Source: Kiritimatiellia bacterium
GTDB taxonomy: Bacteria; Verrucomicrobiota; Kiritimatiellia; RFP12; UBA1067
Reading direction: 5' to 3'
Assembly (NCBI GenBank): GCA_028686345.1
Contig: JAQUCE010000001.1
Coordinates: forward strand, 103,726 to 157,076
DNA: 53,351 nt
The notes below the pieces were generated by a model that saw only the letters and a program-made list of their open reading frames with translations, was not told the origin of the DNA and searched no databases. Positions within the stretch are counted from its first letter, which is position 1. Each line of letters opens with the position of its first letter. A program made the position numbers and the translations under genes. Shown here piece after piece: positions 26,801 to 35,142 of this stretch.

Positions 26801-29800
26801 TAGCCACAAAATTGGCGTTGGGAGCGGGCACATTTAACTGGTTGTAGTCATTGCGTCCCCAGCCGACAATGCGTCCATCGTCCTTCAAACCCAGGGAATA
26901 ACCTGAATAGCCTGCTGCCACCGCCACAAAATTGCTGTTGGGTGCCGGCACGCTCAACTGGCCGAGCGTATTGGTTCCCCAGCCCACGACCGATCCGTCC
27001 GCCTTGACCCCCAGCGAGTGAATGTCACCGGCTGCTATCGCCACAAAGTTGGTGTTGGGAGCTGGCACAGTTGCCTGGCGGTCATAATTGCGTCCCCAAG
27101 CTGTGATCGTGCCATTGTTCTTCAAACCCATCGAAAAGCTGGCACCAGCCGAAACCGCGATAAATTCGCTGTTCTGAGCGGGCACATCCGACTGGCCGTA
27201 ATACGTGTGTCCCCAAGCTGCAATCGAGCCGTCCGCCTTGAGCGCCATTGAGTGATAATCCCCACCTGCGATATATGGCCCGCCGCCTGCGATGAACTCG
27301 GGATTGTTTATCACTCCAGCCGGGTTAACCGTGTAGACTCCCGCCAGCGTCATGTCGCCGCTGTCGGAGCCCTGGAGCACGATATCCTGGAGGCCTTCCA
27401 CGCCGAACGCCGGCATAGTGATTGTCACAGAGTCCGCAGCTTGCTCTGTAATCGTCGCCGACATGCCACCAACGAGTACATTCGTTATCGATGCCAGACC
27501 GTCAAAGGTAATCGTCACGGAATTCCCGCCCGCAGCGGGGCCATTGGCGGCCGACAAGGGAACCACGGAAATGCGATTCGTCACCGACAGCGCCGCACTC
27601 CAGGTTTCGTTGCCTGCTTGGGCTGCGACCACCATAACCGTCCCTGCCGCAGTGAAGGTAAGAGTTGCCCCGTTCAGAGTGCCGGGGCCGTCGATCACCG
27701 TGTACGCCACCGGCAGGCCGCTGGAAGCAGTGGCTGCGAGTCCCACGGAATCTAAGAAGCCCTGAGCCGCGATGACTGGGAAATCGATCGTCTGGTCGGC
27801 TTTTAAATAGGTAAACGCATCGCTTTTCATCGTTGTGCCGTGGCTGGTGGAGACCACCACCACATCTCCAATGCCTGGCGATCCCGCCGCCGCAGTTACG
27901 ACGATTTGGGTGGAGCCCGCGACGCTGACGATCGAAGCCGGGACGCCGCAGAGCGTCACGGAGGTCACATCGCCGATCGTGCCGTTGCAGAGGTTGGTGC
28001 CGTTGATGACGACCTCATACCCGCCGCCAAGCAAACCGCGACTTGGGTTCACCCCATACGTAAACTGACCAAAATTGGCGTTCGGAACCGGTGGTGTCGA
28101 CTGACCAACATCATTCAGTCCCCAGGCGACGATGGTACCATCGGCCTTCAGCCCCAACGAATGAGACTCGCCGGCGGCGATCGCCACGAAATCGCTGTTC
28201 GGTACGGGTACGTCCGTCTGGCCATGAGAACTATCGCCCCACGCCACAATCGTGCCATCCGCCTTCAGCCCCAATGAATGATTTTCTCCGCAGGCCATCG
28301 CCACAAAATTGCTATTTTCAGTTGGCAATTCGCTCTGGCCATAATGATTCCAGCCCCAGGCTACAATGGTTCCGTCGGCCTTCAACCCCAGCGAGTGATG
28401 AAAGCCGGTTGAAAACGCCACAAAGTCGCTGTTCGGAGAGGGCACTGTGGTCTGATAGCCAGTATTAAGCCCCCACGCCCAAATCGTGCCATTTGCCTTT
28501 AACCCCAATGAATGATATTCTCCGGCGGCGATCGCGACAAAATCGCTATTCGGTTCGGGCACGTTCGTCTCACCAAAATGATTACTGCCCCACGCCACAA
28601 TCGTGCCATCCGACTTTAACCCGAGTGAATGCCCCCCAGCGCCTGCCAGTGCCACAAAATCAGCATTGGGGGCAGGCACCGTCGTCTGTCCATAATCATT
28701 GTATCCCCAGCCTGCGATCGTTCCATCCGCCCTCAATCCCAGTGAATGTTTATTACCGCCTGATACCGCCACAAAATCGGTATTTTCAGCGGGCAGCTCC
28801 AACTGGCCACGCTGATTGGATCCCCATGCCATGACCGAGCCATCCGCCTTGAGAGCCAAATTATGGAACGTGCCCGCCGCAATATAGGGGCCATTAACAC
28901 TTTGTTTCGGCATCCAAATCATTCCGGCCGGGTTGTATGTGTAGGCATTCGGCAGTGTAATGGTTCCTGCGCTGGTGGAGGCAATCACCACATCCTGCGC
29001 ACCCGCTGTGCCGGCAGGCAGCGTAAGCGTGACGCTATTGGCGCTCTGTGCAGTGATCGTAGCAACGGCACCGCCCACAGTCACACTGGTAACATCGATG
29101 TTGGTATTATCAATCGTAATCGTAACTGTATTACCGCCTACTGTGGGTCCGCGCGCCGGATTAAGCCAGTGTGTCATTTCATAGGCCCCCATATCAACGG
29201 TGGAGAAGGCAATGCGCGGATTACCTGCCAGGTCGGTGCCAGCCGGCGCCAAACTATTATCGCCCGCATTGATGCAGGGCGAGTCCGGCAGCAGACGATA
29301 ATCTCCATTGGCAGCATCCACAAACATAGGATCACTCGTTATACAGCCGTCCACCCCTTCGGTGATCCCATCCGGTGCACATGAGTTTTGAACGAGACCA
29401 TTACGAATATACCCAACATTATTAGCCTTTTTAGCTAGATTGCCCCAGAAAATGCTGTTTACTACCGTACCACCATAGTCTAGACACACACCGCCAGCAT
29501 AATTGCCAACATTGTTGACCAGCGTACAGTTTATCACCAAGGAATTGTCTGTAACATTAGCTCCACCACTACTACCAGTGGAAGTATTATTGCTCAACAG
29601 ACAGTTGTTCAGTGTACTACCGCCGGACAAACTCGCGCCACCGCCACTGCTGTCACTTGCATTACCGCTCAACGTGCAGTTGTTCAGTTCGCCACCAGAT
29701 AAAACACAAGCACCACCGCCAGTATAAGCCGTGTTGCCGCTCAACGTGCAGTTATTTAACATGCCAGCAGTTAAATGAACACCGCCTCCGTAATAGCCGG

Positions 29801-30764
29801 TATTACCACTTAACGTACAATTATTTAACACGCCACCAAATACCAATGCACCGCCACCTCTATCATCATTATCGGCACCGCTAACTCCATTGGTCAGGGT
29901 GAATCCGGATAGAGTGCCAGCGGTCATATATACACAGCGTGTTGTGCCACCACCGTCAATGATCGTCACATCAGCGCCGTTGACCGACTGGACCGTGATG
30001 CCTTTGTTAATGCTCACTTGGGTGGTAATGGCGTAGGTTCCGTTGGTCACCCAGACCGTGCCGCCGAGATCACAGAGATCAATCGCCGCCTGAATGGTCT
30101 GCTTGGCCGTCGTCCAGTGACGACCGCTGTGAGCATCACTGCCATGGGTGGCATCGACGTAATAGAGATTGCTTTGCGGTTCCGCCCCCATCGCAATCTC
30201 GGTACCGTCTGTTTGGTAGGCATAGCTGTAAACCTTCAAGGTCAGAACACTGTCAACGCCTGAACCGCTGACCTCAGTGGAAAGTTTCAAATAGCCGTAT
30301 TTCATTATGCCGCCATCGGTTTTGTCGTCAAACCGGAATGGGATGTAGGTGGGATTGGCGCGCAGCTTGATCGCGGAGTAGCTTCCAGAGGTGCCCAATG
30401 AGCTGAGGTTTCCCCACCAAGCAATGTGACTACCGCTCAGATCGCTCCACGACTGCCCCTCGCCAGCGGCGACCATGTAGTAGAAGTTTTGATCCACAAT
30501 TCGTTGAGCCTCTACCCCGCCATATTGAATGTAGTTTCTATTGTTGTAATGCATGCTTTTCAAATCGCACGTACTTTCGCCCGTAAGGGCGAGCGAAATC
30601 CTTTGCTCAGTCTCCGCAACAATCTCGGTTGTTCCGATCGAGTAGGTCCGAGGCGTTCCCCCGAAATCATTATAGACAATTTCAGCCGAGGCCACACCTG
30701 CTCCCATCAATAAACTCATCCCGAGCATTACCGAAAGGCTTAATTTTTTTATCAGAGGGATCAT
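23823..30764 (-). CDS. Giant secreted protein: beta-helix, TIG/MBG domains and three 7-blade RCC1-like propellers
   Basis: 2313 aa. The signal peptide ends near residue 27 (GAGVASA). Residues about 205-530 are a right-handed beta-helix with repeated LNNCTLSGN rungs and a Pmp-like look. RCC1-like repeats (HSLGLKADGTIVAWG) of about 39 aa come in three blocks of exactly seven (about 625-898, 1160-1438, 1856-2131). TIG/IPT-like domains flank each block, with Ig-like and MBG-like domains between (MBG at about 1612-1690, TQTYDGTPKSV). The C-terminus is a short beta domain (VEIVFATVPGAEYIVQYCDA). No membrane anchor is visible. RCC1 folds are protein-protein platforms; here the protein is exported, so an adhesive or scaffold role is inferred. 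Confidence 0.88.
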   Translation of the reverse strand: MIPLIKKLSLSVMLGMSLLMGAGVASAEIVYNDFGGTPRTYSIGTTEIVAETEQRISLALTGESTCDLKSMHYNNRNYIQYGGVEAQRIVDQNFYYMVAAGEGQSWSDLSGSHIAWWGNLSSLGTSGSYSAIKLRANPTYIPFRFDDKTDGGIMKYGYLKLSTEVSGSGVDSVLTLKVYSYAYQTDGTEIAMGAEPQSNLYYVDATHGSDAHSGRHWTTAKQTIQAAIDLCDLGGTVWVTNGTYAITTQVSINKGITVQSVNGADVTIIDGGGTTRCVYMTAGTLSGFTLTNGVSGADNDDRGGGALVFGGVLNNCTLSGNTGYYGGGVHLTAGMLNNCTLSGNTAYTGGGACVLSGGELNNCTLSGNASDSSGGGASLSGGSTLNNCLLSNNTSTGSSGGANVTDNSLVINCTLVNNVGNYAGGVCLDYGGTVVNSIFWGNLAKKANNVGYIRNGLVQNSCAPDGITEGVDGCITSDPMFVDAANGDYRLLPDSPCINAGDNSLAPAGTDLAGNPRIAFSTVDMGAYEMTHWLNPARGPTVGGNTVTITIDNTNIDVTSVTVGGAVATITAQSANSVTLTLPAGTAGAQDVVIASTSAGTITLPNAYTYNPAGMIWMPKQSVNGPYIAAGTFHNLALKADGSVMAWGSNQRGQLELPAENTDFVAVSGGNKHSLGLRADGTIAGWGYNDYGQTTVPAPNADFVALAGAGGHSLGLKSDGTIVAWGSNHFGETNVPEPNSDFVAIAAGEYHSLGLKANGTIWAWGLNTGYQTTVPSPNSDFVAFSTGFHHSLGLKADGTIVAWGWNHYGQSELPTENSNFVAMACGENHSLGLKADGTIVAWGDSSHGQTDVPVPNSDFVAIAAGESHSLGLKADGTIVAWGLNDVGQSTPPVPNANFGQFTYGVNPSRGLLGGGYEVVINGTNLCNGTIGDVTSVTLCGVPASIVSVAGSTQIVVTAAAGSPGIGDVVVVSTSHGTTMKSDAFTYLKADQTIDFPVIAAQGFLDSVGLAATASSGLPVAYTVIDGPGTLNGATLTFTAAGTVMVVAAQAGNETWSAALSVTNRISVVPLSAANGPAAGGNSVTITFDGLASITNVLVGGMSATITEQAADSVTITMPAFGVEGLQDIVLQGSDSGDMTLAGVYTVNPAGVINNPEFIAGGGPYIAGGDYHSMALKADGSIAAWGHTYYGQSDVPAQNSEFIAVSAGASFSMGLKNNGTITAWGRNYDRQATVPAPNTNFVAIAAGDIHSLGVKADGSVVGWGTNTLGQLSVPAPNSNFVAVAAGYSGYSLGLKDDGRIVGWGRNDYNQLNVPAPNANFVAMAAGHRHALGLKSDGTITLWGNNAYGQLDLPDPNSDFVAIAAGALHSLGLKSDGSIVAWGHNNSGQLDVPAPNADFVAVAVGNYHSLGLKSDGTIVSWGDNTYGALNVPDSTLDFGLFEYGVTPCFGAYTGGYEVVISGTNLCNGTLSDVSAVTLCGVTGSVVSVSGSTQIVVTAGLAATIGRGDASVVSTSFGTTVQSRAFTYQRVDQAPLIFAPQSPQAYRAKNPLSASGGSGTGAVSYSVISGPGTIHNGTELYVSAGSGTIVIRATKAQDDLFYATSADATVQAIRATAILTLRDLTQTYDGTPKSVTAMTAPSGMPVEITYDGSATPPTEVGSYTVVASVDLENWVGATTNTLSIKHGDHTIDFPAIELQPISASVVLNATASSGLPVAFTVVDGPGSLNGSTLTFTAGGTVAVVASQAGNELWYAATPVTNRVSVYAVSASSGPSAGGGQLTITCGDLGSVTNVLIGGVSATILEQGADWVTITLPAVSLEGAQDIVLQSSDTGDLTLAGVYTFNPAGWICDNKLMAGGPYIAAGAHHNLALKSDGSIEAWGGNSQGQTDVPAPNSNFVAVAAGNSHSLGLKADGSIIAWGGNSDGQTNAPAPNEDYVAIAAGDYHSLGLKADGSVVAWGWNQYGQTDVPTANSNFVAVAAGFAHSLGLKADGTIVAWGFDQNWQTRVPDPNSDFVAVAAGLYHSLGLKADGSIVAWGGDQYGQASWIPPPNSNFISIAGGTGHTLGLKADGKIVAWGRNTDFEREVPQPNSDFVAMAASGEHSLALKSDGTLVAWGANYYGQTELPAENADFGFFALGVTPAQGLYVGGYQVVINGTNLCDGTVGDLTSVTLCGSIAEVVSVSGSTQIVVIAGRALSAGAGDVEVVSRSHGTTTKAGAFAYLPKLPPDMSEPGMIQQIRSQADGSVEIVFATVPGAEYIVQYCDALGDQWQSAGSLITATDGITYWTDSGLPMTDPHPKDVPTRFYRILPHQAVE

Positions 30765-30805
30765 TTTTTATACACTCCAGTTTCTGTTTTTGCTACAAAA
30801 TGTGC

Positions 30806-30834
30806 ACTATAGGCAATTAAGCGGAGTGTTGCAA
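30806..30834 (-). promoter_or_regulatory. Probable promoter of the 2313-aa secreted protein gene
   Basis: On the minus strand TTGCAA (30834-30829) and TATAGT (30811-30806) are exactly 17 bp apart, about 42 bp before the start codon. GGAG lies 10 bp before the ATG. The -35 hexamer is identical to that of glnN. Confidence 0.5.
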
Positions 30835-30872
30835 GCCTCAATTAGAGTTAAAGTTGGAATTAAATTTGCTAG

Positions 30873-31568
30873 GGGGCTGAACGTAGTAATAAAGTATCGT
30901 CACTCCGAAAACCGCGCTCATTTACACGCGCGGGGTTTTCGCTGATTGAGCTGATGATCGTGGTGGTGATTCTCGGGGTTGTGGTTGCGATCATGATTCC
31001 GATCTTTTCCTACAGCGAGAAGCAGATCAAGGACGATGTGCTGGTGGTCGAGATGCGCGCTGTGCAGCAGGCCTTTATTGACTACTACAACGACAATATG
31101 CCGGATCAAGATGGCTTGCGAGAGTTTGCCAAGTACGGGCTGGCCGCTCTGTGTGTCCGCAATCTGGGTGGCCCGCCACCAGTTGACTTCACCGCTGGCG
31201 GTGTGACCCGCTGGCCATATGACCCCGCCAACCAGTTGGGGTGGCGCGGCCCATATTTGATGCACGAAGGGATGGTTAAAGTAAGTGTCCGCGAGGCTGG
31301 TCAGCGCAGCCTGGGAGCCACCGCGCCGCTGATTGAGATTCCGGTGGTGCTTGACCCCAATGGCGGCTACTACCGTGTGTTGCTGGCCGATGGCGATCAA
31401 GGCAAGCTTAGTCTAATTTACACCGGCACAGGCAATTTGACGCATGATCCCAACGCGGATCTGCTGGATACCGCCACCTCAAGCACCAATGGCTTCGGGT
31501 GGATCGAAGCCCAACACGACGACATTGCGGTGCGGCTGACCCCTTTCCGCTCAATGGATTTTCAATAA
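30873..31568 (+). CDS. Type II secretion/type IV pilus-like pseudopilin 1, without a standard start codon
   Basis: A prepilin leader with the motif GFSLIELMIVVVILGVVVAI is encoded from about 30931. The rest is a globular GspG-like part ending at 31568. The frame is open from the TAG at 30870-30872, and its N-terminal peptide would be RKPRSFTRAGFSLIEL, but no ATG, GTG or TTG occurs in that frame between the stop and the motif. The first ATG (30954) lies inside the hydrophobic helix and would remove the cleavage site. AGGGGG at 30871-30876 could be a ribosome binding site. Either a rare start codon is used, the start has been lost, or the sequence has an error. It is the first gene of the secretion operon and overlaps the next gene by one base. 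Confidence 0.7.
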   Translation, partial: GAERSNKVSSLRKPRSFTRAGFSLIELMIVVVILGVVVAIMIPIFSYSEKQIKDDVLVVEMRAVQQAFIDYYNDNMPDQDGLREFAKYGLAALCVRNLGGPPPVDFTAGGVTRWPYDPANQLGWRGPYLMHEGMVKVSVREAGQRSLGATAPLIEIPVVLDPNGGYYRVLLADGDQGKLSLIYTGTGNLTHDPNADLLDTATSSTNGFGWIEAQHDDIAVRLTPFRSMDFQ

Positions 31569-32992
31569 TGTTTTTTAATCGCACTGCAAAACAAGCCGCC
31601 GCACGCGCAGGGATGACGCTGATAGAGTTGATCATCACCCTGACAATTCTGGCGGCTGTGGCCTCGATCGCGATTGTGACCCTCTCCGACATGGGTCAAA
31701 CCAGCCGCTATGTGGAGAGCTCCCGGCGCGGCGAGATTACGCAGCGCGCCGTGATCGGCGAGCCAGGTTTGCTGAGCCGTTTTGTATCTGATCTGGGGCG
31801 CTACCCAATGGTGCTGGTGAACGTGCCCGGTGAAAGTGATCCTGATATTAAGGAGAAGCTCACGCACTGGTACCTGGCTGAGCTGTACAACATTGAGACT
31901 GCCGATAGTGTGAATGGGACGCCGGTCGCTGTTTACCAGCCCAACGAGGCTGCGGCAGTGCGCTCAAAGATCTGCTACGTGGACGCTGATTTTAACTATG
32001 ACTTTAATGCTGATGGAACTTCCACCCCGGATGACCGGCCCCAAAGTGGTTCGAAGCTCCCCAAATTGCAAGTTGCAATGAAAGCCGGATGGGATGGTCC
32101 CTACCTGATCAACCAGTATGAGGATTTCACCGATAACTATGGCAAAGCTTGGTCAATAAATGTCGCCACGAACACAGTCAAGGATCTCTGGGATGCTAAT
32201 TGGAGCACCTTCCGGCGGGCCTCGGATGGTTCGGTTGAATTGGAGATTGCACCGCAGCAAGACGATCAGATCCGAGCAATGCGCTCTGACTTCAAGGTGC
32301 GCGCTGACAGCAACGGTCTTTATGGCGCAGGCGACTTTGACAGTCTTGAGGCCGCTGAGCTCTACGCCAATGAGGTTGAGGAGCTGACCTTCCCGTTTTA
32401 TGCGTCGCATGTTTTTGCGGAGCTGACCGTGCGGCTTTTTATTCAGGGCTCAACTGGCGTGTGGCTGTCGGCTGGCAGCGGCAAGACACCCGGGCCAAAC
32501 ACGAACAGCTATGATCGTGCCCGTGTGATGCTCTATCTGCCCCTCTGCGAGCGAGCGGTTGAACCGCAGCTTTGTGAGATCGCCGCCTGGTGCGACACAG
32601 GCAACCGGATGGGCACACGCTATCGCAGTTGGGATGGATCGGCGTATGTGAACCACTACAGCGCCTATGCGCTGGATGGTGATGGCGATGGGAAATTTAC
32701 AACCACAGCCCCGGATCTCAGCGGCGAACACGGCACAATACCGGATGAGATTCACACGCGCTGCCCTGTGGCAAATACAACTGCCACAACTGGCCGCTCG
32801 CCGTGGAGCAACGTGAGCGAGGTCACCTTTACTAAGGTGCCGGTTGGCCGACGCAAGCTCTGGGGCTACGCTTACAGCAGCTCTGATCCGGTGAACGTTA
32901 AGAGTGGCGAGCGGTATTCATTGGTGCAAACAGTTGAGATTAAAGCGGGCCACAATTTGGTTGATCTGTATCTCACGGAGCTAGAGTTCTGA
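31568..32992 (+). CDS. Type II secretion/type IV pilus-like pseudopilin 2
   Basis: 474 aa with a short positively charged leader (MFFNRTAKQAAARAG) followed by MTLIELIITLTILAAVASIA, the prepilin cleavage site and hydrophobic spine. The large C-terminal part is soluble, with a DGPYLINQYE segment like the DPWGNPY region of GspG-type pseudopilins. It is much longer than typical pseudopilins (130-250 aa). Its ATG overlaps the TAA of pseudopilin 1 (TAATG), indicating translational coupling. An earlier frame start at 31499 lies inside the previous gene and is not preferred. No prepilin peptidase gene is in the window. Confidence 0.85.
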   Translation: MFFNRTAKQAAARAGMTLIELIITLTILAAVASIAIVTLSDMGQTSRYVESSRRGEITQRAVIGEPGLLSRFVSDLGRYPMVLVNVPGESDPDIKEKLTHWYLAELYNIETADSVNGTPVAVYQPNEAAAVRSKICYVDADFNYDFNADGTSTPDDRPQSGSKLPKLQVAMKAGWDGPYLINQYEDFTDNYGKAWSINVATNTVKDLWDANWSTFRRASDGSVELEIAPQQDDQIRAMRSDFKVRADSNGLYGAGDFDSLEAAELYANEVEELTFPFYASHVFAELTVRLFIQGSTGVWLSAGSGKTPGPNTNSYDRARVMLYLPLCERAVEPQLCEIAAWCDTGNRMGTRYRSWDGSAYVNHYSAYALDGDGDGKFTTTAPDLSGEHGTIPDEIHTRCPVANTTATTGRSPWSNVSEVTFTKVPVGRRKLWGYAYSSSDPVNVKSGERYSLVQTVEIKAGHNLVDLYLTELEF

Positions 32993-33003
32993 TCCACCGT
33001 ATG

Positions 33004-33054
33004 TCCGCCGCTACGCGGTGGACAAAAAATCCACCGTATAACGGCGGATATACT
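33004..33054. repeat. Inverted pair of TCCGCCGC-type hairpins
   Basis: TCCGCCGCTACGCGGTGGA (33004-33022) and, on the other strand, the same element at 33030-33054 (TCCACCGTATAACGGCGGA). Each copy is an imperfect palindrome. The same family occurs four times at 38350-38488. It lies in the 112-bp gap before the PilM/N-like gene. Confidence 0.85.
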
Positions 33055-33104
33055 TATAGTTTTAAAGCCGACGGGTTGAGCTCGTGACATGAAGGGTGAA
33101 TGCA

Positions 33105-34469
33105 GTGAAGCGAAAAAACAAAATACGGGTTGGCGGGCGGGTGCTGATTCTGATCCACGATGGCAGCCAGTGGCGGGCCGGGATCCGCATGGCCTCTGGT
33201 CGTTGGGAGATGCGCAAGGATAAGCTCTCCAGCTTCGCTGCTCTACCGGATTCCATGCTGGAGTGGGCGGTTAATCAGGGTGCGCTGAGTGTGCGCCTCG
33301 CCATACCCGCTGAGCTGCATCAGTTTGAGATGGATACCGCTGACTTTCTGGTGCTCAAGCCGAACGAGGTTTATCAGATGCTCAGCTATGAGCTGGCTGA
33401 GAGGGGCGGCGGCGAGGTTGACAACATCGCGCCAGCGGTTGTGAGCGCGGTTGAACTGGAAATTGACAGCGATCCTAATCATCTGATCGGCGGTGCGATT
33501 GCGCGCTCGCTGATCGCGGATTTCCACGACACGCTGCATCAGTACGGCATGCGGCTCGAGGGAGTCAGCTCGCTGCAGGGTGTGCTGCTCGCCTATCACG
33601 CCCGCACCCGTTTGGATTACCGCGAGAGCATTCTGTTTTTCGGCGAGAAGGAGTCTTTTATCTGCTGCCTGGCACAGGAGGAGCGTCATGCGATCTATCG
33701 CTCGATTCCGGTCGGCTATCCCAAGGAGAGCCCTTCAGAGGAGTACACCCGCCGCATTGAGCGCCGGATCCGCAGCTATGCCGGCAACCGGATGAACATA
33801 ATCGCGATCTCCGGCGCGCTTGAAAATTGCAGCGACAGTGTGACCCCGATGGTTGAGCGGGAGGTGCGCGCCACCCCTCTGAAGCAGGTGCTGCCCGAGC
33901 TGATGGCGTTGATGGGCGGTGCGCGTCATCACCTGCTGGAAGGGGCGGTCGCGCTCACAAATCTGCCGCCCAAGGTCAAGGATGATAAATACACCGGCGG
34001 TGTGATCTGCTTCTGGTCAATTCTTTTAACCACCTTGATTCTCGGTGCCATGCTGGGTGTTAAAACAGCGCAGCGAGGCGCGCTGACAAAACTGCGTGCT
34101 GACATCAGCACCCTTGAGGGGCGGCAAGCAAGCGCCAAGGCAGCCTTTGATCTGGTTGCAGGTGAAATTGAAACTCTCAAAACACTGACCACGCTTCTTA
34201 GTCTTGAGCCGCCAAAGGTTGATCGTCACTACGGCACGCTGCTTGCGGCAATCAGCAAAACTCTGCCGCAGTACAGCCGCATAAACGCGGTGTACCAGAC
34301 CAAAGAGCGCACAATTATCTCCGGCTCCACGCTGTGGGCGGGTGAGCTGAGCGGGTTTTCAATTGCACTGCAAACAGAGCTGGAGGGTTGCGGACTTAAG
34401 GTTGTTCCCAAAACAACCACCCCTGATCTTAAAAGCGATGCCATCCTCTTCACAATGGAGATCCTGTAA
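33105..34469 (+). CDS. PilM/PilN-like (GspL-like) assembly protein
   Basis: 454 aa. The N-terminal two thirds look like the actin-like fold of PilM/GspL (WRAGIRMASGRWEMRK, SILFFGEKESFICCLAQ). One membrane segment lies at about 312-332 (GGVICFWSILLTTLILGAML). The C-terminal periplasmic part has a coiled coil (LEGRQASAKAAFD) and a ferredoxin-like end. It looks like PilM and PilN fused, or GspL. GTG 33105 is chosen because AAGGG lies 8 bp before it; GTG 33096 in the same frame is an alternative. Its stop overlaps the next start. It links the cytoplasmic ATPase to the envelope. Confidence 0.75.
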   Translation: MKRKNKIRVGGRVLILIHDGSQWRAGIRMASGRWEMRKDKLSSFAALPDSMLEWAVNQGALSVRLAIPAELHQFEMDTADFLVLKPNEVYQMLSYELAERGGGEVDNIAPAVVSAVELEIDSDPNHLIGGAIARSLIADFHDTLHQYGMRLEGVSSLQGVLLAYHARTRLDYRESILFFGEKESFICCLAQEERHAIYRSIPVGYPKESPSEEYTRRIERRIRSYAGNRMNIIAISGALENCSDSVTPMVEREVRATPLKQVLPELMALMGGARHHLLEGAVALTNLPPKVKDDKYTGGVICFWSILLTTLILGAMLGVKTAQRGALTKLRADISTLEGRQASAKAAFDLVAGEIETLKTLTTLLSLEPPKVDRHYGTLLAAISKTLPQYSRINAVYQTKERTIISGSTLWAGELSGFSIALQTELEGCGLKVVPKTTTPDLKSDAILFTMEIL

Positions 34470-35140
34470 TGTATGTTGTCAAACGCCAGTTCCGAATCTG
34501 GGGCCATGAGATCGCGCAGAGCTGGAGCCGGGTCAACTTCTTCGGGCGGGTGATCATCGGCGCGGCGCTCAGCTTGGGCATGGCCTATGGCTCGGTCAAG
34601 TATATGCTGGCGCCGCTCAATGCCGAGATTAACAAACTGCGTGAGGGGCTGGTAGTGCCTGAGAATCTGGATCCGGATCAGGATCAGGAGATCATTATGC
34701 ATCTGGATCGCGCCAAAAATCTGCAAGCCAGCGTCACCGGCTGGCGTCAGCGGGTGGCGCTCTTCAAAGAGCGCGCCGCGCATTTAAAACCTGATGTGCA
34801 CCTGACAGTGGTGGCCGAGGTGCAGCGCATCATGGGGCTCTGCGGCATAACCCTGATCTCCGAGAGCCTCTATGTTGCTCCAGTCGCGCCGCCAGCCCAG
34901 CTGCGCTCGCGGCGCAGAGAGCCATTGCCGATGGTCAACCAGGGGCCGATGGATAAGTTCACCCACATCTATGAGACGCGCGCGAATTTCCGTCAGATCC
35001 AAGCCTTTCTGATGCTGGTCGAGGAGCTGCCCTGGCGCGTGCAACTGCGCGACCTCTCCCTGCAACCGGAGGCCGACGGCACCGCCAGCCTGACCTTCAA
35101 ATTTAATCTGGATATCTTTTATTTAAAGGAGACAAAGTAG
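34469..35140 (+). CDS. PilO/GspM-like inner-membrane assembly protein
   Basis: 223 aa. One transmembrane segment near the N-terminus (VIIGAALSLGMAYGSVKYML, about 31-50), then a coiled coil and a ferredoxin-like C-terminal domain (FRQIQAFLMLVEELPWRVQL), the PilO/GspM pattern. ATG 34469 overlaps the TAA of the previous gene and has GGAG upstream, so they are coupled. It starts the chain PilO-ATPase within the operon. Sequence identity in this family is always low, so the call rests on topology and position. Confidence 0.7.
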   Translation: MYVVKRQFRIWGHEIAQSWSRVNFFGRVIIGAALSLGMAYGSVKYMLAPLNAEINKLREGLVVPENLDPDQDQEIIMHLDRAKNLQASVTGWRQRVALFKERAAHLKPDVHLTVVAEVQRIMGLCGITLISESLYVAPVAPPAQLRSRRREPLPMVNQGPMDKFTHIYETRANFRQIQAFLMLVEELPWRVQLRDLSLQPEADGTASLTFKFNLDIFYLKETK

Positions 35141-35142
35141 AG

